Shown here piece after piece: positions 47,834-59,500 of a DNA stretch of 64,000 nt (position 1 is the first letter of the stretch; every line of letters begins with the position of its first letter). The stretch is from Progne subis subis (taxonomy: Eukaryota; Chordata; Aves; Passeriformes; Hirundinidae), in contig JAKJHU010001524.1 in NCBI GenBank assembly GCA_022316685.1, positions 1 through 64,000 on the forward strand. Direction: 5' to 3'. The notes beneath the pieces are model-generated. The model saw only the letters and a list, made by a program, of their open reading frames with translations, did not search any database and was not told where the DNA came from. Position numbers and translations under genes: made by a program.

Positions 47834-48040
47834 GAATCACACAACCAATTAGGCTGGAGAAGACCTCTGAGATTATCAGGTCCAACCTGTGAGTGATCCC
47901 CACCTTGTCACCTAGCTCAGAGCACTGAGTGCCACATCCAGGCATTCCTTGGACACCTCCAGGGATAGGGGCTCCATGAGCTGTCACCACCTTGGACCTC
48001 ATTTCCCACACAGAAATTTAGAGCAGCCCATCACTCCAGC
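47834..48040 (-). mobile_element. CR1 LINE fragment, minus strand
   Basis: GAATCACACAACCAATTAGG, GAGAAGACCTCTGAGATTAT, CAGGTCCAACCTGTGAG and ACACCTCCAGGGATAGGG are the familiar reverse-complement form of a CR1 3' region. It is diverged and 5'-truncated. Confidence 0.8.
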
Positions 48041-51000
48041 AGCCAGATTAAAGGCACCAGGGAAGGGAGGGAGGAGAGGCCATAAAGCAGCTTCTTTCTG
48101 CCCTGCATAGGGCCAAGTTTGCCACAGTGCTGTTTTTCAAACAACTAATGGCTCTGATATTGTTTCCACAAGAAATTTATGTTAAAAAGATAACTTTCCT
48201 CACTTTTGCTTTTCATTTCTGTCCCTCCTTCCCCTGCCTGACATTTCATTCTGGGAGGGAGAAGGAGCTGCTCATTTCCACAGGAGCCCAGAACTATTTT
48301 AGATTTATAACATGCAAGGAGCCCATCACAGTGATAGAGTAATATTTCCAGCAGACATCTCTCCATTACTGGAGCTGATGCCTCCCTGCCCCGGTGCCAC
48401 TGCTGGATGGATCTGTCAGCCCCAACAGGGGGGCTCTGGGCCCTGCCAGCCCCCTCACCCATCTGTCATCTTTATCTCAGCCAGCTCTGCAGCCCCTCTT
48501 CAACTCTTTATGTGCAGCTTCACTGCTTTTATTTTTATTTTTTTTTAAACAAAATGTTTGAATGAAAAGGCACATTTCCAGCTCTGTGTCCTATGTGACT
48601 TTATTTTCCACCTTATTTTATGATGGAGTTATTTTAGTTTTTATGAAAGGAAATAATGGATAAAGATGAAAACTTCATTCCACTGTGCTGACAACATACT
48701 GGTGGAGAAATGGTGCAGTTAATAATGTAAACTTGATGTATGTAAGCACAGCTGGTTTGGGAACATCTTTTCAGTAGCACTAATTTATACTTTGCCTTTA
48801 TTTTGTGTTTTGGTTTATGATTTTGATTAGCCACTAGAATGAGCTCTCTTAATTGCTTTCTGCTAAAGTGCTTAAAAGCAAAAAAAACCCAAAAAAACCA
48901 ACAAAACCCACCCCTAGAAATTGAAACCATGCAACCTGTTTTACTTTATTAGACTTTTACTATGTTGTTACATTTAAAAATCAAAACCCAATATTAAAGG
49001 CTGTCAGATATCTTCTGGGCTCTGAAGGAATGGGGAAAAAGGGAGGGGAAATCCCAAATCCTCGGCAGCATTTACTCATTAGCAATTTTAAATCCTGTAT
49101 CACACAAACTACTTCCAGTGATCTACTTTAGTTTTTGCATCTTAATATATATTTTGGGCATCAAAACTTGAATTATTACCAGTATTAAATGGCTACTCCT
49201 TTAATTTCCTGTCTCCCAGCACTCCCTAAATTCATTATACATTTACTTAACAAAAAAGGCAAACATAGTGCAGCGAAGAATAAAAAATAGCAGAAGAGAG
49301 TGGGAGATGCCTTAGAGAGTCATACGTTAATACATAGCCTCTTTGCATTCCTGAACAGACACTTAACACATTTAATATTTACTTCTTCTGACAAAACCAC
49401 TTTAAAACTCTGTTTCCTATGACTACTTTTATTTTAAATTTAAATCTCAAACTGCTGTGAAAGGCTTTCATAAATTTTTGTACTTTATCAAAAATACAGG
49501 AATCGACAAAGTCCACATGCAAGCTGTTCCTGGTAAATTAATTAATAAAAGTTCTGAAAGTAGTACTGAATAGAGTATTGAGGCTATCACAACTGAAATA
49601 GTAATTGCAGAATTAGAAACATATAATTAAGCTAAAACAAAGGTTTCTGCTTGCAAACAATTTTTTTTTTTTTTTCATTAAAATAAACTTGCAACACTGA
49701 AAACAGGCTTTTCACCTTTTCAAAGATCTCTTTTCAGCACTTTTCACCCTAGGGATGCCCAACTGGATACCCCAAAATCATCATCAACTGTTCTTTTCCT
49801 TAACAAAAGGGATTCATGGCAACACATGTCATACTTCCAAGGTTATTTTCCACAGACAAAACACCACAAATATTTCCAAAAAGAAGATCTGGAAATATCT
49901 CTACTCTTACATACTCCAAACTCATATTCTGAAAGTTGGTTTCCAACACAACAGCTAAGAAAAGGCCAGAACACTTCATGGGAAATGCTCAACAACCGGA
50001 AAATTCACAGCACCATCACTGCAAACTCCCATTGTCTGGGCAGAACAGAATTTGTGAATCTGTCCGTTGTTGAAACTCAGTGGAAAAACTCTTCCAGCCT
50101 CAGCATGGAGAAGGAAGTTAATCACCTGATTTAAAGGTGGGCTACTCTTTATATTACCTCTGAAGTAAAGTGACAGTTGTCAGGCTTTGACAGTGACACT
50201 GCTATGATCAATGCTGCAGTCTCAGGTGTTAATGCTTCATCTACCTTTAAAAGCAAATGCAATAGTCCAGAAAGATCAATATTATTAGTTTCTTATTCCA
50301 TGTTAAATTACTGCAAATTTCCTACCTCTTTACAGAATTCATCAGTGGCATTACCTATAGCCCAAAAATGTTAATGCTAAACAGCACATCCCTTACTTGG
50401 GAACTATCAGACTCCTGCAAAATGCTCAGATTGACCGTAAAAACACATCAGAAAATTATTTTGGCAAAACTGTTCTGCAAAATTCCACACCAAAACAGCT
50501 GAAAAGGCTCAGGGCAGTGAGAACAGAGACCAACCTCTCACCTCAAAGCTACTGGTTATGAGCAGACAACAGCTGTACCAGAGACACTGTGAGCAGCTTC
50601 AGGGAAGCAGGGACAGCACCATCCCAGGCTGCTTCTGAACAAAGAACAATTGTACAAGGATCCAAAGTATATGGGGGCAAAAGGAGAAAGAGGTGGAGGC
50701 CCTAATCCCTGCACTATTTGCCTTTTCCCCCCAAGCATTTTACTTTCTCAAAATCAAAGTGCCAGTTGTAGGGTGCCACACCACAGGCTGGTACCACTGA
50801 CTGGGGTGTATAGCAATACCAGGGGCTTGGTAAATCTGCAGAAAGCTTTTATCAACTTTAATTTCTTTTTTTAAAAACACCCAAGTATGAAATGGCTCCA
50901 GTCTTCCACCACGAGCTGCTCAGAACATCAGACATAGCAATAAAAACGGGAAGACAACAATCTGGCTCAATGGGTCAAACATCCTTCACTTAGGAAAAAT

Positions 51001-51756
51001 CAGGCTGGAAACCCAAGAAACCCAACTCATGAGCTACTGTTCTGACTTTCAGGACCCCTCAGTATTTGTCACAGCTTCCCAAAGCCATAGTTAAGCCTCT
51101 TAAACTCTACTTTGTTCTTCCCATAGCCACCTCTTAGAGCATTTCTCACATGTTGTGGGAAAAGGACCTTTTTATAAAGAAAAAGTCAAATCTTTTTTAA
51201 AGGTTGTGGAAAAAAAAAAAAAGACATTTTAATATAACAATCTATTTTGCAGCCAACTCAACTAACTTCTGCAAGAAAAACATTTAGTCAGTATTAAAAA
51301 GCAGAAAGCACCTTACATTTTGATTAATTTGATACTCTTGTATTATGCATGAAGCCACTCATTCATTTTGCCCTGCAAACTATTCATATCCAAAAACAGA
51401 TATGATCAGAGCGAAGCAGTGAAAAATTTTATGAAAGTAAACACAATCCCAGTGGAAAATGCTCATTATGGAAATACACTGGCAGCTGCTAAAAATGGGC
51501 CATTTCATATGGATGTAATAAATATTTCCACGGATATCTATCTATTGCTCTTTCAAAGTTTTAAATGCATAACTATCAAGAAGCTTTTCCTGGTGTCTGC
51601 CTAAGCAGATGTCAGTCACCTACCACATTTCAGACATTTAGAAAGCATTCCAATAGGAAACAAGAACAAGGTAATAAAGTATGGAGCTCTTGTGCAGGCT
51701 TCTTCCCAACTGAGCACAAAAGCCTTGTTATGGAGTCACATTCTGATCCTCCCTAT
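48041..51756. other. Unique-looking noncoding DNA
   Basis: No gene or transposon is recognised. Homopolymer T near 49662-49676 and A near 51211-51222 are the only simple repeats of note. Confidence 0.5.
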
Positions 51757-52403
51757 TGTAATATATGTCCTAAAGTTAATTCGTGTTAAACAATAGAAGA
51801 TGTAATTGGTTCGCAACAGAATGTAATAATATATCTTATAACGAAAATCTACTTGAAATTGAGTTTAAGATCAATAAACTAAAAGATGTATACAGGGTTA
51901 ACCGGGATGACAGTTGCACGGTGGGGCACGGGTAATCGCTGCCGGGAGTCTTGCAAAGGCAGCACAAAGGGACGGAAAAAGGGAGATGGGTGCTCTGATG
52001 ATTCCCTGATTGTATCAGATCACTATCTTATCTGTTCCGCCCGATGTTACCATCTCCAAAACTTCTCCGACACGGCCATCAGGACATTGTTCTGCCTTTG
52101 AGAAACTATTCATCAGACCCCGGACACGGACATGAATATCTAATGAAGCTACCTCAAGGCACGAGTCTCACGGTCTCAGCTGGTCCCCAGTGAAAGACTG
52201 TATAAAAATCCGCAGCTTGGAAACCCAATTGGTGAACTGTGGGGGCAACAGGCTAGCAGAGTCGGTTACCGTGTTCACCCAGTGCCGAAGTCCCGGGATT
52301 CGATGCTGTCCCTTTTAATTGTGGCTACCGGAGACTGTGTTTGAGTCTCAAAATAAAATTCTAAATTTTGATTTACTTAATTTGACTTATCGTATTTATT
52401 ACA
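51757..52403 (+). repeat. Solo LTR, family A copy 3, shorter subfamily (4-bp TSD CTAT)
   Basis: It starts TGTAATATATGTCC and ends ATTTATTACA; CTAT flanks it (51753-51756 and 52404-52407). At 647 bp it is about 100 bp shorter than copies 1 and 2. It shares GTTAATTCGTGT near the start, a GTATAAAAATC TATA box near 52199, the TCACCCAGTGCCGA block and an AATAAAATTCTAAA poly(A) region with the others. Confidence 0.9.
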
Positions 52404-53778
52404 CTATGGATGGTAAAGCATCTGCAAAGAAACACCTTTCACACTGACTTATTAAAAAAGGGAGCAACTACAAACAAAGCCACGTGCAGCACTAAGTGCT
52501 CTGCAACAATAGATGGGCAATGCCAAATAGCAATTTCACAGCAAGCTACAGGGCTGGAGCTGATCCATCTCCTGAATCTGATGGATGAACTTCCTGAACA
52601 CATAATAAAAAGATGAGTGCTGCTTTCTACCAGAAGTTGTGCAGCGGCTTCACGCTTATGGAATGCTCAGGTTACAAGTCAGATTCCTGCTCATACACCC
52701 CCAATTCCTCTTCTGATGAAGCTCTGAGGCTGCTACTGATAAAACTGGATAGGTCATACTTGAGCAGTCTTTGCCTCTAAACAAGCAGCTAAAACCAGTT
52801 AAACAGCAACTGAGGGACATCCAAGGGAACACACCTCAGCTCTCATCTGGTCCCGTGTTCCACATCTGCTATACGTCTGTGGGCCCCAAGTTTGACTCAG
52901 AAGTTTGATCTTCCTTCAGCAAAAGACACGGCAATGGGTTTGGGGCTGGCTGTCTCCCCGCCCAGCAGGGATGCACTGGCACACTCTGGAGGTGAAAAAT
53001 CCCTCTCTGGTGCCACCCATCACAGCAGAGTCCCACGGGACAACTCACCCAGCGCTGCTGGCAGGTCTGGATAGCGAAACCCAGGAGCACAACCCCACAA
53101 AGGAACCTGCTACCCTGTGCCAACACCCATGAGTTGGGAGACCTGTCCCCTCCCTCGAGGGAGGAAAGAAGTCTTGATTTTTAGTGCAAGAAGAAAAGTG
53201 GGAAAATGACAGGGACACTGAGGGACAGCACCAGGCTCAGCCCTGCAACTGCTCATGAAGACTCGACTACAAAACCCTGGAGTAGCCACTGTTCACTAAA
53301 AGCCTGAAAACTGACATCCCCAGACTCTGGGCTTTGCTCAATTGAATGACAATAAAACCAGAACTGTTAATATTTTTTGTTGCTGTTTCAAAAGTAACAA
53401 AGTTCTGTACTCTTCACCTCCTAAAAAATGTTTTACTTTTTATTTACTCATAATATTCTAAATTATCTGCAACTTTAGTTTATATTCTTATGCTGAAGTT
53501 TTAAAACCAAAAAATGAAAACCAAAGAAAAACCCCCAGACCTTTAACATGACATGAAATAAATACAAGCCAACATCCACTCTCATTCTGAGCCCAAGGCC
53601 TAGGCATGTTAACTTTACATTTACATTACTTTGTATTAAGTATCTTTTTGGGTTCTAAACATGCTTATAGTACTGCACACACATAAATATGCATGCCTAC
53701 ACACACAGAGTCAAAAATCATCTCATATTTTCATGAAAATTTCTGACCCTTCTTTACCACTGTTTTTGCAAATACTGC
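52404..53778. other. Noncoding DNA between family A LTRs
   Basis: No gene or repeat is recognised. Overlapping frames on both strands at 52869-53132 are in a GC-richer patch and have no domain. Confidence 0.45.
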
Positions 53779-54501
53779 TGTGATAAATGTCCTAAAGTTA
53801 ATTCGTGTTTGGAATATGTTTGTATTGTAATACACCCATATAAAATATAAGTTTGTATCTACCCACATATGTTATAAGAAAACTGAGATAAAAACCATAC
53901 GGGGAGGAGTATGAGATATTTCTGCCGACAGCACAGTACAAGAAAAAAGACATGAGAACTATGTTAAGAATGACGCCAAAAGGGACACGGGAATGCCTCT
54001 GCTGGGAAACCCTGAACCGAACACAAAGACAATGGAAGAAAGGGATAAACAGCCCAGGAACCGAATGATCACATCAGATCCATATCTCACCCGTCTCCTA
54101 CGGACATTAACATATCTATCCATACCTCATCCGCCTCCTCCGGACATTATCATATCTACGACACACCTGGGCTCGACGATTAAGACCATTGTCTACACAG
54201 GAAAAACTATTCAGAACACCCAACTCCGAACATGAATAGTTAATGAAGTCACCGCAGACAGGGAGAACATCAGAGCCCCGATTTTCTCAGCGATCCAGTG
54301 TATAAAAAGGGGCAGCTTCAAGCCAGAAATGTGAACTTGGGGGGTAACATACTGGCATAGTGTGTTATCATTGTTCACCCAGCGCCGATCCCGGGCTCGA
54401 CGCTGTCCTTTTAACTGTGGCTGTCCGAGACTGTCATTTTGTCTCTCAAATAAAATTCTAAATTTTGATTTCTAAGAATTTGGTCTATCGTATTTATAAC
54501 A
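53779..54501 (+). repeat. Solo LTR, family A copy 4 (4-bp TSD CTGC)
   Basis: It starts TGTGATAAATGTCC and ends ATTTATAACA, with CTGC on both sides (53775-53778 and 54502-54505). At 723 bp it is closest to copies 1 and 2 but more diverged, with several small indels. TATAAAAAGGGGC and AATAAAATTCTAAA are intact. Confidence 0.92.
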
Positions 54502-54850
54502 CTGCCTTTGTGAAAAATGCATAAGAGTAATGAAATTCCTGGCTGAGGCTTTAATCTCAAGTCACTTATACAACAGGGGGTGGATCAGAGACTATAATTT
54601 ACTGTTATCGCACTGCTCATCTCCTGTGTTGACAATAGAAATCCTCCTGTTAGTTTTTCTTAGAAAAACGTGACCCCAACCTGATATGATACTTTATTTT
54701 TTCAGCTGTGTAACAACAGTCTTAAACCAGGTGCTCTCTAAGCTGCATTATCCCATTCTGGGAAACTTTTGTGCTGCTATCAGTATGGTAACACATTAAA
54801 AATATTTTTTTTTTGGCCTATACTTGTAGGCTGATAAATTAAATACTGTA
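54502..54850. other. Short gap between two family A LTRs
   Basis: About 350 bp of AT-rich DNA with nothing recognised. A T run lies near 54808-54815. Confidence 0.45.
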
Positions 54851-55497
54851 TGTGATATGTAACCTAAAGTTAATTCGTGTTAGGTATTGTGATATGTAAT
54901 ATAAAGTTAATTCACGTTCGGTCTGAATTAAGCTCTGTAAAACCTAAAGTGTATTTGGGGTTAAAAACTGAACTGTAAGAGGGTTGAGAGACAGGGAGGG
55001 TCCCTGCTGGGAAAAGCCTCAGGATAACCAATAACTCAAAGAATGGGAAAGATGGTGAGATAGACTGTGTCTCCCCCAGAGATGGACCTGCTAACGACCC
55101 AGTGATTAAGAGAAGATAGATATCTTATCTGTTCCAGCCCAGTTTACCATTTCCAAAACCCTCTCCGGACCCAGCAATCATGACATTGTTTTACTTCGAG
55201 AACCTATTCAACCGATGGGAGACCTGAACATGAATGCCTAATGAGGCGATCGAGAAGCGGGAGCACTATGGTCGCCCTCCACTCTCAGCGGAGGACTGTA
55301 TAAAAACCAGCAGCTCGGGACACACTTTGTGAACAGGGTAGATACGGAGCGATAGAGTCCGTTTCTGTGTTCACCCAGTGCCGAAACCCGGGGTTCGACG
55401 CTGTTCCTTTTAATTGTGGCTGTTAGAGACTGAATTTAAGTCTCAAAATAAAATTCTATATTTTGATTTACGAAATTAGGCTTGTTCATTTATTACA
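54851..55497 (+). repeat. Solo LTR, family A copy 5 with duplicated 5' end (TSD (C)TGTA)
   Basis: It starts TGTGATATGTAACC and ends CATTTATTACA. CTGTA lies on both sides (54846-54850 and 55498-55502); the family rule suggests 4 bp plus one chance match. The first 37 or so bases are repeated imperfectly at 54888-54924, so GTTAATTCGTGT is followed by GTTAATTCACGT. A GTATAAAAACC TATA box lies near 55300 and AATAAAATTCTA near 55447. Confidence 0.88.
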
Positions 55498-56468
55498 CTG
55501 TACACCAACTTCTTGACATTTTCACATCTTGCCATTAACAAAAATATTTGACTACTTCATGTTTTTCACATTTTCACATTCTTAATTAAAATTAAGTATG
55601 GATTGACAGACTTTGAAGGAAATACCAGTAACATTCCAGGATAAATTGAAAGCATTAATGTGTTTAAAACATTTGCTTTTCTTTTTAAAATAAGTGATCA
55701 TTAGTTCTTTCTGGAGGTTTTTGGTAGGGAATATCTGTATTCTTTTGTTTTTATGTCTGCATATTCATCAGTCTAAAACAATTTTAGACCCCAGCCTCTT
55801 TGGTATTGTGTTTTAGTACTTGCTGGCAATAGAGTTATGCACCATAGCCCTTGATTTATAGCCCTCATTTAGCCATCACGCTATTCAAACCCCTGACTTT
55901 AAATATCCGCCGCACAGATATGAGTAACAAAAAGAGACAGAGTATAGTTATTGTGCCTTCAAAGAAAAGCAATAAACCATTCTACTTGCTCTCCTTCATG
56001 TTCTTTAATTCATTTCGTTTCATTTTAACTACCCAGAACAACTCACCAGCCATTAGCCTGGAAATGAAACCTTACAAAGGCTGATTGTTGTTACAAAGGT
56101 GGGTCCCAGCACTCCCTCCTCCTCCTTTTCATAAGTTTTAGGACAAATAGGCTACTTCATAGCCACAGCTTTGTTTTTGAAAAAGAGAATCCTTGCAAAG
56201 CAAAGGACAGACAAACTGCTTCACATCCACATTGAAAAGACTCCAGAACATCCACAGTGAGCTGGGCTGGCTCAGAGCCCTCATCCCGGACAATGAGCAG
56301 GGAAGGGACAACAAAGGATGGATCTCACAGGCGATTCTGTGCACGAGGTGCACCAAAGTCCACCCCACACAACACACAAACACTGATGCTCTGCCCCCAA
56401 ACCTTTAGCAAAGGGTGGGGGGAAAGTACCAAACGCGCAACTCCACTACAACCAACTCTAAACATGGG

Positions 56469-56503
<35 letters not shown>

Positions 56504-59500
56504 GCAGCAATTATATGAGCACATTTTTTATATTTTGCAGAAATAAACCTTCATGAGTGTCATTTCTGACAGCCTATGCCAAGAAAAAGCTGCACATTTT
56601 TGTCTCACTGCATCCACATTTGGAAAACAATCTTAACAAGAAAAAATATAAAGACACATTCTATTTTTTTCAAATTTTAAAGATCTGTGCACCTTACATT
56701 TAGCATCTTCATGGAAAGCTGTGAAGAACAATCTTCATTCTGAAATAGTGCTAAGTTTCTAACAAGCTGGTGGCATTTCTCCAGCCCTGGATAGTCTCTC
56801 TGTTCAACATGAAGGCTCCGAGCCCATAACAGCTCTGCCCCAATTTAGAACATATGTATATGTAGCAACATCCCCACAAAATGTTCACAACCCTGTCCAA
56901 TTCCAATGTATTTTTGATCTTTCCCAACAAAGTGTCAACAAACTGTCTGCACAGACAACTCCCTCCTCAGTTTGTGTATTATGTGGTTTGTATTATTTTT
57001 ATTCCTTGTTAAGTGTCACATTTGTCAAAAGAGTGAATGCCACTTTTCCACAGTAACACGGTTTTGTGATGGAAGTTGTGAAACCTTCAAGACTTATAGA
57101 TATTTCCACAAATATCCAGTATCTGCTCAAACATTAACACTGCGAGCTCGGAAAGCAAAGGAATGGATTTCTGTGTCTTCTTTTCCAGCAAGGTATCAAA
57201 ACTGCTCCTAAAATTTGGACATTTTCTCCTCTCCCAAGAAAAGATAAAGGCTAACTAATCAACTGGTATTTCTTTCATTATATCACAGGAAAAAAAAAAA
57301 AATTACTTAAAAGTAATTCAAAGTAATGATAGAAGCCAAAAATTACTTTTTATGTAGTGACAAAAAACTTGGAACATGTTGAGTGTGAGTGTGTCTATAA
57401 ACAGAGCTGCTTTATCCCATCTGAGCTGTTATTGGTGATGCCAATAATGAGTTTGAAGATGAACTTTGCAAAGCTGCATGTTTTACTACTCACTTCCAAA
57501 TTGTGTAAATGAACACCACATTATACTATACCTTGTTGGAAGTATGTTTGGTAAAATAGCCTGATAAATAAATCCTAATACAATTACAATTCATTTTCAC
57601 CTGACAAATGTATAGAAATCTATAGACACAAACTTCACAGGGAGAAATGCTAGAGCAGAATGGCAAACACACGGGCACCCAGCACCTTCTAGAATGTTAA
57701 TTTATGTCCCCTCAACACTAAGTTACGGCCACCAAGGCATGGCTTTTCTTTTTGTTTTAATCACAGAGACACTGGAAGCAGTAAGTGATCTCACACAGCT
57801 TTTAACAACATCAATTATCAATACAAACACCAGCTGCAGGTCTGCACCTCTGTGGAAGGTACAGGACTCCACAACATTTAAAAACAGAGGTCCCATGCAA
57901 GGAGAACTTGAGCAGGATTTCAAGTCAAGAAAATACCTTCAACAGGGACAAGAAAGGAGCTCTAGCCTGAGTGCAGAATGCATCTAATTTTATTAACTGT
58001 GCAAACAAAAATATTTGGGAACTTCTACAAAACAATTACCTACAGAGCAATAAAACACAACAGGACATCAGGTACTGCTGGAAAGCAAGCTGCATTCCTG
58101 CACCCTTTTCCAATTACACCACTGACGGAAATCACCAAAAATCTTGACAGAAACAGAAGAGACAAGTTTTCCTGTATTAGTAAAACTCCACAGACGTGAG
58201 CCATACTTGCTCTGTTTTACACAACTGTGGATTTGATAAGACATCAATAACTTCAGAGCCAGTCCAGAACCAGCTTTACATGACAGAACAGCTCAGCTCC
58301 TCATTCTGGAGCACGTGGCACCACCCTGAATTAGAAGGTTTGTGCCTTATTACACCGTCATATGGTCAAAAAGTTCACACTGTGAGATTAATTACGACTC
58401 TTTAAAGGAAGTACTGCTATACACATCTTCAAATGAACACTTAATCCTTTCCCTGACATTTATTTAGATGTGCACTTTTCACCTTTGTGCCACCCTGCTC
58501 TGTAGGACATCATTTGCTATCTCAATTAAGCTGCATCAGTACTTTTCATTCCAACTACCTTAACTTTTACCACTCTCAACAGGGGAAAATATTGTTTGCT
58601 TCCAGCTTCACAGTTTTCATACAACTACTGATAACTGTAAAATTGCAATAGTGTTCTATCCCACAGGATGAAGGGATGGCCAGGAATAACTTGCCCTGGA
58701 ACAGAATGGCTGTTTACATTTCAGCAGCACTGTGCAACCTGCCAGCTAGCAACAGTTACACACCTTTTAACATCTCCAGCTTCAACACCCCTGACATATC
58801 TTAATTCCTGTTCTGAGGCTTCGGCACTAATGAGGACAGATGCAGTAACTCACTCCACTGGCTGCATCAAGTGCTGAGGCACAGACGGCTCCATGATCCA
58901 CCTTGCTCTGGGCAAAACCTCAGTGTTTGTGAGCTAAACATTTTACATGTCTAGACTGCTTTTAGGAGGTATTTATATATATACACACATATGTGATTGC
59001 ATAAAAGCATTAGAAAAATCATCTAACAAAATACAATGTTATACATGCTCAAATAACAGCAAACAATTTCTGGGAAAAAAAAAAAAAATTGTAATTCATA
59101 ATAGAGCCTTGATGTCTATTGACAAACTGTCCTGAAGTAAGGCACTGCTACAGAGACATTCATATTCCAAATAACTTTGATCATCTGCCTCACAGGCCCT
59201 CTACTGCATGTGCTGCATGCTGCACATCACCATGCAGTGATAGCAGAGGCAATCCAAGTAGGTAAATTTGGGTAATCCTGCACAGCCCAGAAAGACAGCA
59301 CTCACTAGATAGATACCTCTCTATCCCTACAGCTCCAGATACACAGGTACAGAGTCCCTTTCTGGAGCCCAGAGCAGCTCAGAGCTGACACCAGATATTA
59401 GTGACAAGCAGCAGCATGGGGTCATCTCGGTGTCACACCAGCACACACAGAAATTAAAACACAGCACTCCTTAAACATCCACTCCAGGTCACACCCAAGG

